Shown here one piece after another: positions 12,789 through 24,069 of a DNA stretch of 64,000 nucleotides. Position 1 is the stretch's first letter. Each line of letters starts with the position of its first letter. This DNA comes from Bombardia bombarda (taxonomy: Eukaryota; Ascomycota; Sordariomycetes; Sordariales; Lasiosphaeriaceae), in the NCBI GenBank assembly GCA_030512295.1, contig JAULSR010000003.1, positions 3,038,001 through 3,102,000 of the forward strand, read 5' to 3'. The notes below the pieces were generated by a model. The model did not search any database, was not told the DNA's origin, and was given only the letters and a program-made list of their open reading frames with translations. A program made the position numbers and the translations under genes.

Positions 12789-14122
12789 TTTGGGGGGGGG
12801 GGGGAGAGATATGATAGGGCGAGGGTCACGAAAATGGATGCGAATGTTGGATTGTCGGAGTGTTGTTGCGGGCGCCCAGCACTTGGTCTCGTGCACCGGT
12901 AGAAAAGAAAGAAATGCAACAAGAGCAGTACAAACCCTCCAAGACTTCTGTTGCACAAAATTGGTGGGAGGAGGGAGAGTGTAGGTTATGGGGAACGGAG
13001 CGAGGGAGAAAAGAAGCCTTTTCTCTTCCTGGACCCCCCAGGATTTTCGTGGTGGCGCTCCTTGAACGTGGGCCGATTTACTATGATTTGTTGGGACCAC
13101 TGCTGCCACGCTGTTTTTACGGGGCACGTCCCAAAACCGAAAACGAAAATGCGAAAAAACATTGACATCCAAAGCTAACAACCACTGCAACAGCCGACAC
13201 GCACGCCCGAAAAATACTGCAAGTGGAAACTACAAGGCCCTTTTAACCAACTTTCCTATCCGCAAACTAATAACAGTACAAACTTACCTACGTGCTTAGC
13301 AGGAACCTTAGGATGGGTCCAGGTCTTGGGGGCAACCACGCAATGGCGACGGGTGCGCTATAAGGAGCAGACTAGGGGCTATCATTGCTGACTCTGCATG
13401 AATAGATCGTCAATTGGCCACCCCTATTCCAGGCGGCTTCAAGGCCGGCCGGCCACCGCTAGAAACCCCTCTGACTAACACCACCTCCAAAGCCAAGGCC
13501 AGTTTGAGACAGTTCTGGCAGCCAAGACCTGCTTGGAATCGGTTCACCGCTGCTGGAGGGAGGCAACATGGAGGCTGGTTGGGCGAGTAAAATTTACATG
13601 CTAGTCAGTCGGCAACAAAGATGGCCTCGGAGGATGGCGAATGGCTCGATAGGCCATGGAGACTGAGACCGTGGCTTGAGACGGATGCAGTGACTGAGCT
13701 GAAAGCCTGAAATGGCCAAACACAGGGACATCACAGGCAATATGTCTTACCGAGGCCCAGCTGATTGGTTGCAGGCATGTAGCAGCGATCTTGACCTTTT
13801 GAACTGCAAAAGTGCAAAGCTGTGTCGTGCTGTATGTACAATGTACAAGACTTCATCACACAAAGCCACCGTATATAGCTGTAAAAGATACGGATACATA
13901 CCGCACACACCATGGATTAAAAAAGCTCAAAGGGACAAGCCGCCGGGGCTAGCAACGACGGAAGCTGGCTGGCTGGGGCATTCCATGATCGTCCGCCTGC
14001 ATCCACCTGCATTTTCGTCTGCAAGTCTGTGGACTTTTGTAATGCCCAAGAGCCAGTTACACTGAGGGAGGGGCTTTCCAGCTTCATGGTGCCATCATCT
14101 CATCTGGTCCGACCGCTTGTCA

Positions 14123-14158
<36 letters not shown>

Positions 14159-15315
14159 GCGTGGAACGGTGGAACGTGTCATGAATGCGGGCTTCGCAGC
14201 GAAACATGGTGTAAGAAACGACACCGCGATGAGTCGTGCGGCTTCGTCTTATCGAATTGTGAATTGGCCATCTCAACGAAACGGAGGCGTTTTCGTTATC
14301 AGATCCAAGGTCCCTTTGCGGCAAAAAAAAAAAATTGATGGTGGGGCGGGTCCCCCCAGACGCCTAGGGGGGCTCGGGGGGGTCAGGATAGGGATCAAAA
14401 CCGCGGGGGCGGGGTTGCATGCAACAGGTCCCCTAGGGCAAGGGCATCCCACTGGTTGAAGATGGGCGAATCCGCCAATTGAGCACTCGAGAATAACAAC
14501 TAGTCAATTACGGTGGTGTTGGGAGGCGAGCAGGCCCATTCGCCGGAGATGAAAGGTCGAGGAAACGTCAGTGGGAGCGGTGCCATTACAAAATAAAGAC
14601 GGTGCAGGGAGTCAGTCAGGGCTCAGGGACCCGATGCAAGTCGGTCGCAACAAGGGAGAGGCCGGTGGAGTGCTAAGTTTTTTTCTGTTGGGGAGCTGGG
14701 TCGTTTTTTTGTTGAGCCAAGATGGCCCTGCACACTGCACAACTCTCAAGTTCTGCACCTGCCTGAGCGCGACCTGCAAGAAGCCCCGGCATCTCCACGC
14801 GCGGCAATCCGACCCCTGCCCTGGTCCAGGCGTGTTCCATCCATGCAGCCAGAGAAAGCTTCGGAGCGACCCAGGGAAGGGAGCTCAGAGGCTTTTCTCC
14901 TTCAGGGCAAAACAGCAACAACCTACAGAGTCATTCGGGAGACGCATGCCTCAATTGCCTGTAATGTGCACGCAAGTTTCATGGATGCACAACATTGAAG
15001 GTCTGAATGAATGCTCTCTTCAACTGCAAAGGCGACTTTTTAACCTAAGTAAACCCCCCCTGTCAACGCTTTCGGGGCGAGCCGACTGGCAGCTGCTGGG
15101 GTTCAACTACACTACCGGAAAAGAAGCCTGTTGAGGACCTCGACGACTTTCACAAGCCAACCTACCTAGGGTTAGGGTGAACACCAGAACACCAAACCGC
15201 CACCACGGGATGGGGAGTTGGGACATCTTGACGCTAAGAATGGGGCGACAATTCAACGACAACGGCTGACGACTGCCCAAGATAATGTCATCATCATTCC
15301 ATACAAGATATCAGA
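12789..15315. other. Intergenic region upstream of the desaturase
   Basis: Begins with a 12-13 base G run directly before the desaturase start, then the desaturase promoter. It contains an ATG microsatellite at 14123-14158 and an A run near 14325-14334. An open frame at 14571-15134 (+) has only a GTG start and no recognisable domain, so no gene is called. Confidence 0.45.
14123..14158. repeat. (ATG)12 microsatellite
   Basis: Twelve perfect ATG units on the plus strand, in non-coding DNA between the desaturase promoter and the first of the tandem unknown genes. Confidence 0.9.
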
Positions 15316-16777
15316 TCAGCCCAACACCAGCGGGTTCAACCGACCGCCTTCGCGCCAGTCCCTCTCGACCTTTTGCTTCAGCATCGCGTGTCTTTGGAGG
15401 TGAGGGTTCGGCACCGGGCTCTCGACCTGAACCCAGCTTGGTCTCTTGGGCGGGCTTTCAGTATGCCACCCCCTTGGCCCCTTTCTCTTCTGTCCAGTGA
15501 CAGCAGCCATATCTATTTCTTCATCCTCTTCTTCATCCTCTTCTTCATCCTCTTCATCCTCGTCGAGCCCTTGGATGTCCCGATAGTCCTCGTCGTTCGG
15601 GTCGTCTTGTTCTTCCCCGGACTCGAACTCCGACTCGGGGGGCTCATAGCTGTCTTGGTTGGCATTCTCGGTCTTGATCTCGACCGTGGGCAGTGCAGAG
15701 TCGCAATTGCGATGCCATGTTGCCGCTACCGACGCCGAGATTATGTCCAGGGGCCGCGACTGCCGAGATTTGGGCGTTTCTGCTACCTCCAACCCCAACT
15801 GCTACACATTTTGTGTTAGCCCGCACAGGATAATGCGTTATGTTTTGGTCTCTGGGGGTTTGCCCACCTGATGTTGTTCGTTGTTGTTTGGCGGATTCTC
15901 GCTCTTTGCTGGCTCCCGCAATAACAAGTGTTTCAATGCCCTCCTGTGTTCTTCAACCTGCTTCTTTAAGCGTCTTTCCGTTTTGTCCCGTTCCTTTAAA
16001 TCTGCCCTGAAATACTTTACGTTGCCTTGGTAGTCGTCCAGCATCTGGGTCATCATATCGAAAAGGGCTGCTACATCGCCATCGCTACACATTGGCTCAG
16101 TCGCAGCAACGGCTCTATTATGACGCGAGCCAACCACCATAGCACCGTGCTGACTACTTGGCGAGTGGTCGACTTCTTGGCGCCTTGCGGCGTCGTACGA
16201 TGGCTTTCGAACATTGACATGGTGGGAAACCTGATCAGAACGTTTGTTTTTGTCCCCGTCATTCATGCGCCTTGGTACAGGTTGGATATGATCGTGGTTG
16301 GTTGGCATCCGACTCGGTGTTCGCGGCTTCTGGGCTGGCATCTGACTACGAGGCCAAGGATGTGCTATCAGCTATGTTGGCGTTAGTGTTAGCTTGATGG
16401 TAAATATCGAAACGGCGAACTCGACATACGCGTCTTAGGGATTCCACTTTACTCCGGCTGCCTTCCAGTAGCTCCCTTCTCCTGTCTACCTCCTCCAACT
16501 TTTCAGCCTCCAGCAACCTTTGAAGCCGTTCTGGGTCAATTGCTGGACGATCTATCTCCGATTGCGGTGGTCGTAGTGGTGCCGCTCCACGGATGGCATC
16601 ACGGCTGTTGCTGCTTGGAGACTGGGTCTTGGATCGTTTATCCTCGTCAGCCTCAGCCTCGATTGCCTTCTCGTAGGGGCGACCTGTCTCATCCGAGGCT
16701 CTGAGCGCAAACGACAGGTTCAAGTAAGGAGGAGCCATGAGAGCGTCATAAAGCTGGGACGGTGCTATTTCCGCCAT
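15316..16777 (-). CDS. Unknown acidic coiled-coil protein, tandem paralogue A
   Basis: I do not recognise the family. Exons 16777-16430, 16371-15868 and 15801-15316, both introns phase 0, give 445 residues. The N-terminal third has a charged helix (ERLQRLLEAEKLEEVDRRRE). The middle has FDMMTQMLDDYQ followed by a basic helix (TERRLKKQVEEHRRALKHLL), probably a coiled coil. The C-terminal third has the motif EEQDDPNDEDYRD, a nearly continuous Asp/Glu run, then GQKRKG and SPPKR, which look like parts of a nuclear localisation signal. The gene at 18036-19377 on the same strand has the same three-exon layout, matching intron phases and the same C-terminal motifs, so the two are tandem relatives. 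A nuclear role is a guess from composition. Confidence 0.65.
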
Positions 16778-18035
16778 GTGAATGAAGCTTTCTGGTGGAG
16801 ATGGCTAACAAAGCTGATGGAACTAGACTCGCGGGGAGGTGCGAGGAGATGCCACAAGGAAAATGAATATTTTAGACGGCAAGCGATTTTCACAATCACC
16901 CACTCAACAGGGCTTTGGGTCGCGGTCGTCGACTGCTAAACGTGACGCGACGCGTCGAGGTCTGCTGCAGCCACCCATCTTGCACCCTGGACGGCGGTCG
17001 AAAGGTACGAGTTCAAACGCCCGGAAACAAACGGCCGATGTCCACTTGATCCTCGATAGTTCTATGAGCAACACCCCGTCCATCCCGTGTTTGATAATCA
17101 GCCTCGTTGAGGATCATCATATCGGGAGATTTGCTGGCCCACTTTGCGTCTTCAACTTTGCTCGATTGGGTTGGCGAAAAAAAAAAGATAAGGAAAAAGC
17201 AAAGAGGCATAAGAAAGGAGAATCTGGCCCTAATGCCCCGAATATCAGTGTTTTTTTCTTGTTGTAAAATTCTATTATGGGGGATATCACGAGCCAGTCC
17301 GTTAGCACAAACCAGACCTCATACGACCAACCTCTTTTGAGCTCATTTCCTTGTGGGAATATAATAGGAAACCGATCATGACGAAGGAACGACTCCCAAT
17401 CTTGGGAGCTTCTGTCGAGCTTCGGTCCCGGGTCCGCGGCGACGTCGTCGATGCCGTTCAGACCCACCACAGCTAACGCAACGAGGACTAACGCGGACGC
17501 CCCCTCAAAATCCAGAAAGGTCCATAACCCCTTGACCCATGTCTGACAGATTTCGCTACGAGGCACGCCAAGATTACAAACCTTGTTGCTGATTGCGAGC
17601 GTTTCTCAGCACCTGTCGACTTTCTCCAGTATACATCCGCATCAAGGGATGCAACCATCCAGAGCAAAATCTGAGATACAACCCCTTGACTGCAGCTTCG
17701 GCACCGGTTAAACCCCCTTGTCTGGTGCCAGAATATTGACGGATGGTCGATCGGAAATACCAAGCAGGATTACTAACTCTTGGTTTTGGAAAGCAAGTAC
17801 GGACGTATTGGACCAAATATCAGAAATACAGGGTGGTTTAACTGGTGCCGAAGCCGCAGTCAAGGGGATACAAGGCTACGCAATACATGCTGCGCCGATT
17901 GGGACTCGTTCGCATCATTGTTGAGAAAGTAAAGCAAATCCAGCTTAAGCTCGTCATAAGTGAGAGTCGGGACGAGTCAAAATGACGATACCGTAGTTTA
18001 CATCGATAAGGACAACACATCCACTGCATATGTGA
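16778..18035. other. Spacer between the tandem paralogues, with an inverted repeat
   Basis: Promoter side of paralogue A and 3' flank of paralogue B. A minus-strand open frame at 17117-17566 lacks an ATG start and shows only one hydrophobic stretch; it may be a fragment but is not called. An imperfect inverted repeat is annotated separately. Confidence 0.5.
17682..17872. repeat. Imperfect inverted repeat (about 35-base arms, about 110-base spacer)
   Basis: The left arm (about 17682-17717, starting CCCCTTGACTGC) and the reverse complement of the right arm (about 17831-17867) match over roughly 35 bases with about three mismatches. Both arms share GCTTCGGCACC and GTTAAACC. The transcript would fold as a long hairpin. 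It could be a fold-back or MITE-like remnant; no target-site duplication was confirmed. Confidence 0.7.
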
Positions 18036-19377
18036 TCACTCCTCCAACCAACTATCACACCACAAAAGCTCGCTCCCCAGGCGAGACAGGCTTGAGGTGC
18101 CCTGATCAGTACCTGGCATCGTGCTCGCTGCGTAGGTCAAGGCTTGCCTTTTGGATGGGCTATCGCCCTGCCACTGCTGAAGACCACCCTTCCGTTTCTG
18201 TCCAGCAAGAGCAACACCAGCCTTTGCATCCACTATCGTCCCCTTTTGTTTGCCTTTCCACTTTTTACTGTGTCTTTTTCTGTCAGAGCTGTCTGGTTCT
18301 CGGTAACCTTGGTCCTTTGGATCCTCCTGTTCCTCCAGCTTGTCTAGTTCTTGGTCTTGGACAAGATCTATGATACCAGTATTCTCAATGCTGGGCAGAA
18401 CTAGGTCACCGGGCTCGGTCATGCCCTCACTTGAAGTGCTTTGGACTTTTGACCGTGACTTGGACTTGGACTGAGAAGACTTGTACGACTGGGAGCCGAA
18501 CTGGGACTGGGACTGGGACTGGGACTGGGACTGATGACCGGACTGATGCCGTTGCTCTGGAGCTGATTTCGATCTTTTGTCCTTGTTTTTCTCGAACTGT
18601 TCGGTATGTCAGAAAGCAAGTCAAATCTCTAACCTCAGAGCCCGATCGGGACATACCTGGTGTTTATACTTGCCCCATAGATGATCGAACTCCAGGTTGC
18701 GTGTCTCTGGTATGTCTTTGAGTACGCGCGACATCATCCATTTGAACATCTCCTGCTGATCATCCTGGGCCTTCTTCAACTCGGCCATTGCCGCGGTAAC
18801 ATGGCTGATATTGGAATGCATTATATCCATGATGAGGTCGAAGTTGGCCGCTGCGTCTCTCTCACGATCAACATCGATAGCATGCTGCTCTTTGCCTGAA
18901 ACACCCCTCCCCGTATTTCTGCTTCTTGGCCGTTGATCATGTTTAGGCAGGTCTTCTGTGGCAGATGTTTGGCTCGAAGCTGCGATCGGCTGTGGTGGAT
19001 TACGTCTTGCCTCATGTCGTGGGCGTGAGGGCACAGAACGTTGTAGCTTCGCCAATGTTAGCTTCCCAGTCTTTGGTCACTTTTCAGCAAGAATGGGTCG
19101 GCCACCATACCTGCCGCTTGCTCCGTTCGCTCAAGGCCTCAGCTAACTTTCTACGTCTCTCACCATCCAGAGACCTCTTGTTGCTAAGACCGCGTGGCGG
19201 GGGGAGGGCATGTTTGGGACTGTTGGAGTCTACAACTCGACCCTGACGCTCGGTATGATGTCTTGCGATAGGATTGCACGATGCTGGATTCATGCGACTA
19301 AGGAACTGGGCAGTGGCGCTCTTTCCCTTCCCAGCGAGACTGTACTCGTACCACTGTTCTAGGTTTGGATGCACCAT
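18036..19377 (-). CDS. Unknown coiled-coil protein, tandem paralogue B
   Basis: Exons 19377-19111, 19046-18657 and 18596-18036, both introns phase 0, give 405 residues. It lies on the same strand as paralogue A, about 1.3 kb upstream of it. Shared features in the same order are a charged N-terminal helix (GERRRKLAEALSERSKRQ) ending at intron 1, a middle segment (AANFDLIMDIMHSN then AMAELKKAQDDQQEMFKWMM) ending at intron 2, and C-terminal EEQEDPKDQGYRE, GQKRKG and SPSKRQ motifs. In place of A's acidic run it has a Ser-Gln dipeptide repeat and a Lys/Arg-rich stretch (DRKRHSKKWKGKQKG), suggesting a nuclear, nucleic-acid-binding protein. No known domain is recognised. The overall match to A is low outside the motifs, so the duplication is old or fast-evolving. 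Confidence 0.65.
18500..18533 (-). repeat. Hexanucleotide repeat coding Ser-Gln dipeptides
   Basis: On the plus strand a CTGGGA unit repeats five to six times. Read on the minus strand it gives TCC-CAG codons and an SQ dipeptide run in paralogue B. SQ clusters can be ATM/ATR-type kinase targets, but here the simplest reading is a simple-sequence expansion. Confidence 0.8.
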
Positions 19378-20871
19378 GGTCTGTAGTCGTCTTTCAACTC
19401 AGAAAGAAATGTGGCCAGGGACGTGCCACGATCGAGATACTACGTAGCAAAGATGGCAGAGGGGAATGCATGCAATAGACGTCAACGCAACTAGATGCAA
19501 AGGGAGAAAAAGAGCAGGCCATGATCGATGATCAGAGCCCTCCAGCATAAGCAATACCTCAGTGCTGAGCCGTGTTGGACAATCAGCCCTGACTGTGTGC
19601 TTACTACCACAATAACCACTGGTCCACATGGGTAGTCCAGCGGTCTGCATTGGGACAGGCGAGGATCAGCAAAAAAGAAAGCAACAAGGCTCAAGGTACC
19701 AGGCAAATGAGACGGGTTAGACCCTTGCCTAGTGTAGGGTAATACATTCGGGATGGCTTGTGTGAACAAATTGGCAATGCCTCACGAAATCAGCCTTTGG
19801 AGACGTTTTCTGAGGGCCGGGATCACCGTACACGGTAATTGCGGCTCGGATTCGCAGATGTACGGATGGCTTTGGTAGCACAACTGTGCATGGAAAAACA
19901 AATTCGTTTGTAGCAACTTCAGTTCATGTCCAGCCGTGATCGTTTGGTGTAGGGTAGACAACCTGGGACGCTTTTGTACACGGGAAAACGCGTGTTGTAT
20001 GGACGTGAACAGCCAACTGTATGTACATGTACATTATCTCGATGGATCGACGCGTCCAAGACAGCCGGTGATCACTCGCTCTCAAGAAGTACACGCACTT
20101 GATACACTGAAATCTCTCGTGATTATGCGGCAACCAAGACATTCCAATAAGCCACAATGGGCTGTTCAGCTAAAAAGAAACTTCACAATGGTCAGTCGAT
20201 TTTTGCAACTTTTTGTCTGGAACGACGGCACCCTGTCAGTGGAATTTGACATGCAAGGACCCCTGAGGCTTTCAGCTGCTTATAGTCTAGTGCATTCAGA
20301 TCCGCTCTGCCCAGTCGTGCTTGGTGTAGGGGTCAACTCTTTCCAACGACAACGCTCCAGATCACCGGCAATTCGGACCAAAAAAACGTCTCGAGTTGAT
20401 TGCCTATGGTTACCAGAACGGACACTGTTTACACAGAACAAAAACACCATGACGGCTTGTAGATACCAGGCTGGGTATTTGCTGTGTATACTCACTCACC
20501 TTGTAACATATCCGCTTCTGTAGCCAGCCATCAAACAACAACTGCTGGCAAGTGAAAATGCAAAAAAAAGAGGACAACGGCAAGCAGATTGAAATTAACA
20601 AGAAAAAATCCCCAACCATAAGATCCCAGTGTCTTTTTGATGATGCGCGCAACCTCGAGACGTAATACGTCTTATCAAGTAAATAAACCCGAAGCGCAAC
20701 CATCCGGACGCTTTGCTTTTGTCCGCCCACACACATTGAAAACCGCGACTCCGACTTGGTGGCTTGTTCGCCGAGTCCAGCCCTAAAACCTGACCGACTT
20801 GACTAAATGATTAAGCGCTCGGCGCCGACATGTGCTGTCTGTAGGCAGAGTCATATCAAAGGCTAAGAAAT
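19378..20871. other. Intergenic region, nothing recognised
   Basis: Promoter flank of paralogue B and 3' flank of eIF3b. Short open frames only, none with supporting features. Confidence 0.45.
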
Positions 20872-23275
20872 CTAGCTCACAATCTCCTCCGTCTCCTCGA
20901 GGACCTCCTCCATAATCTCCTCCACAGTCACCTCCTCCTGGTCGGGCGCGATCTGGGCCGTCTTGGCCTTCAGAAGCTCACCGACAAGATCTGCGGGCAG
21001 GCCAAGGATCTCACGCTCCTCAGCAAGCTCCTCCTCGACCGCCTCGCGCCATGCGAGCCACTCGTCAAGTAGGCGGCGTCTCTCCTCAACAACAGCCACG
21101 TCGGCGCTGTTGATGCGCTCCGCATCCTCAACCTCGAAGATTCTGGAGTACTCGCGGAGGTTTCTGCGGATTGTCTTCTGCTCCTCCTTGGAGAGGAGAG
21201 AAGCGGGCCGTGGCCGCCATTGCCACTGCTTAAACTTCTCAATTGCCTCCTCGCGTAGCTGCTCACCCTTGAAGTCGTACAAGTGGTATCCGTTCTCCAT
21301 CTATGTTCGAGTTTTGTTAGCAAGTGCTCACGTCAAAGTGTCTTGTCGATTCCTTGGCTACTTACAGAGTGCTTCCAGGACGACGCCCAGGTGGCGACAA
21401 AGCGTCCAGAGGGATCCCACTCGATATCGGTGACGCCATAATGCTCGGCAATGTTCATCAGCTGCAGGTTGGCGGTCAAATCCTTGTCGGACTCGGGCTT
21501 CTCGCCCTCGAAATCCAAATCGTAGAAGTCGAGGTCAGAGCTCTGTGTGTTGGCGACAGTGGCAACGACCACAAATCTACCCTTAGGAGACCAGTAGATA
21601 GCGTTGCTGTTCTTCTTGTCGAGTGTGCGGAGGTGCTTGAAGTTTCCGATGGCGTTGCCCTTGGCTTTCTCGGGGCAAAAGAACGAAACCGACGTCTTGG
21701 GGGGGACGGCTGTGGGGCCGACGGGCTCCGTTGTGGTGATAATGACGAATCGGTCTCCCTTGGGCTCCCAAGCAAAGTTTATTACGGTATCCTTAATTGT
21801 GTCGACGACCTCAACTGGTACACCCTTCTCCTTGACTCTGAAAATTTCCAGGGTGGTAGCCTGAGACTTCTTAGACTTGCTGTGACGATCAACCTTAACA
21901 CAAAGATAGGCGGCATCCGATTGCCAGTGGAGCTTGGCGTCAGACACGCTGAACAAGTTCAACGTCCGGACAATCTCCTTGGAAGGAATGCTCATCAACG
22001 AAACCTTGGCGGGGTTGCTGCCGATTTCGGGTGTCCAGAAGCACAGAAGCTGCTCGTACGCCTTGATTCCGTCTCTGGACGGTGTTGCTGGCGCCCAGTC
22101 GAAGTCGACGACTCCCTCAATCTTGATTGCCGTCTTGTCCAGCAGGTTCATTCTCGGAAGCTCGTAGATGGAGATAGAGTTGCCTTGGTTCAACCTCGCA
22201 ACGTACTTGTCGTCGGCCGACCACTTGAACGCGGGCCAGGGGAACTTTTGCTTCTTGGCAACACCGTTCTCATCGACACCTGCGCCGCCCGGTGTATCGA
22301 GCTGGGCAAAGGATCGGATAGGCTTAGAGGTCTCGATGTCCCAGATGATGTAGTTCTTGCCATCGTCCTCGATAGACAACGAAGGGTGACCCTCGTCGGG
22401 AATAGAGATAGGGCGGTTGGACCAAGTAACCATGTACTTCTCGTTGGGAGAGAAAGCAACTAGGTTGACGAAGGGATGGGCGAAACGCTTTTGCCTCGAC
22501 CAAGACGCGCCTCCCCAAAGCTGAACACCCTGTGCGTGTACCGAAGTCAGATATGTGCCGAGGGGGGTCCACTGCACAAAGGTGTCGGTCCAGTGTTGCC
22601 GGTCGACAATGTTCTCGGGCGCGTCCTTCTCACTGTTCCAGAAGACGCCAACGGCCTCTCCTCTGTACATGACGAACTGGTCTCTGCCGCGGCCGCTGGG
22701 GTCTGCCATGAAGGAGCGGAGGTGCTCCTTCTCCTGGAATGGCTCGATGATGGGCGGGGTGTAGTCCTCGTCAATGCGGCCCTCTCGCCCATATCGGTCA
22801 ACGTCGGTCATCTTGTTGACGCGCAGGGTGTGCTTCTTGTCGAGGGGGGTAAGATCGAGCTGGCGCACGGCGGCGGCGGCCTCGGCGGCGGAGGAGTACT
22901 CGACAAAGGCGAATCTGCAGCAGGTAGTATCAGCACCGCCATGCTCATCCAAAAAAAGCAGCCCGAGTAGTGCAATTGCACTTGATTTATCTATAATGCA
23001 TACCTCATCGACTTCCCATTCTCGCCCATGGGCATAAAGATCAGGTCCTCCTTTGTCTTGCCAACCGTGTTGAGCTTCTTGAGCAGGAACTTGACCAGCT
23101 TCGGCTTCTGCTCCTCGTTGACCTCGGGCAGGCCATCGATGACGACAAAGGTGTCGTAGCCCTGCTCGAGCTGGACTTCGTATTTCTCTCGAAGATCAGA
23201 AATGTCGACCTCGTCCACATCGAAATCGTCCTCGTCGAGGTCTTCATCGCGAAGAGTGTCATATGACGGCGCCAT
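20872..23275 (-). CDS. PRT1: Eukaryotic translation initiation factor 3 subunit b (eIF3b/Prt1)
   Basis: Exons 23275-23004, 22914-21366 and 21300-20872 (introns 89 and 65 bases) give 749 residues, the usual size. eIF3b is the scaffold of the eIF3 complex, which binds the 40S subunit during translation initiation. After an acidic start (DEDLDEDDFDVDEVDISDL) comes an RRM at about residues 40-125 containing GYDTFVVIDGLP and RFAFVEYSSA, the latter across the first splice. A WD-type beta-propeller occupies the large second exon (FVQWTPLGTYLTS, VNLVAFSPNEKYMVTWS, IEWDPSGRFVATWASSW). The last exon is helical and acidic (LLSKEEQKTIRRNLREYSRIF), the region known to contact other eIF3 subunits. It shares its upstream region with the divergent CCT2 gene. 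Essential housekeeping gene. Confidence 0.95.
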
Positions 23276-24069
23276 GCTGGGCGGTCGGATAATAGGGTGT
23301 TGGAAGGGTCCGCTTCGATTCGTGGGGTGGTTTTTTGGGGATGGCGCTGTCGCGAAAGCTGGTCTTGAGGTCTTCGTCGTTAGGATTATTGAAGATTTTG
23401 TGCGCTCGTGCAGGCCGTGGTGGGGTTCGCTGAAAAACAACGAACCAAGAGCGGCCCAAACCAGTCGCCCCACCTAAGCGTTTAGGAGACCCGCTACCAT
23501 CAGCAAGGTTGCCTTTGACCAGGATACCCGAGAAAGATGAAAGAAAGTGGCCGTTTTGGGTTTGGAAGAAGACGGGAATGAATTTCTATTATCTAGAGCT
23601 ACTCGTTACTACGTATCATTTAAGTTAAATGAAGAATTAGACTTTTGTCTGGCTCCTTTCTCCATGTATATCAAGTGACACGAAACCGTATGCGATTATG
23701 GCCAGAGCTTGATAGTTAGGGAGCCAGCCCAGGCAGCACTGGTTAGGCTGGGGACTGGCTGGGGACTGGCTGGGCCGGGGCGAGCCCCACACGAGAATGG
23801 GATTTTGAGGAGGGGATCTGAGGGGCAACGGGCTGTCAGACAGCGAGCTGCAGCTGGCGGCCAGCTGGTTTAGGCGGTGAGATGGAGCTCCCAGGCTTTT
23901 TGCCATGGGTCCATCGCAAAAAGTCCAAGGAAGCTTTCGTGGTGGATGGAAAGGGGAATATACTTGCAAAGCTGGCCGCCTCTTCCATCTACTACACACG
24001 TTCCCGTCCGTTCCTCTGCCCTGCGATCCACAACATCGCACTCTCCGAGCCCCCATATCCAGAAGCACC
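23276..24069. promoter_or_regulatory. Shared divergent promoter of eIF3b and CCT2
   Basis: The two ATG codons face away from each other across 794 bases, so both promoters must lie here. A tandem GGCTGGGGACT repeat sits at about 23748-23775. A CT-rich stretch (about 23975-24015) precedes the CCT2 start. Pairing of two housekeeping genes suggests a broadly active bidirectional promoter; this is inference. Confidence 0.55.

Noticed and set aside
14571..15134. 187-codon plus-strand frame
   Set aside because: Starts only with GTG, has no domain or splice support, and lies in ordinary intergenic DNA.
17117..17566. Minus-strand frame with a hydrophobic stretch
   Set aside because: No ATG start and no recognised family; could be a fragment but unsupported.
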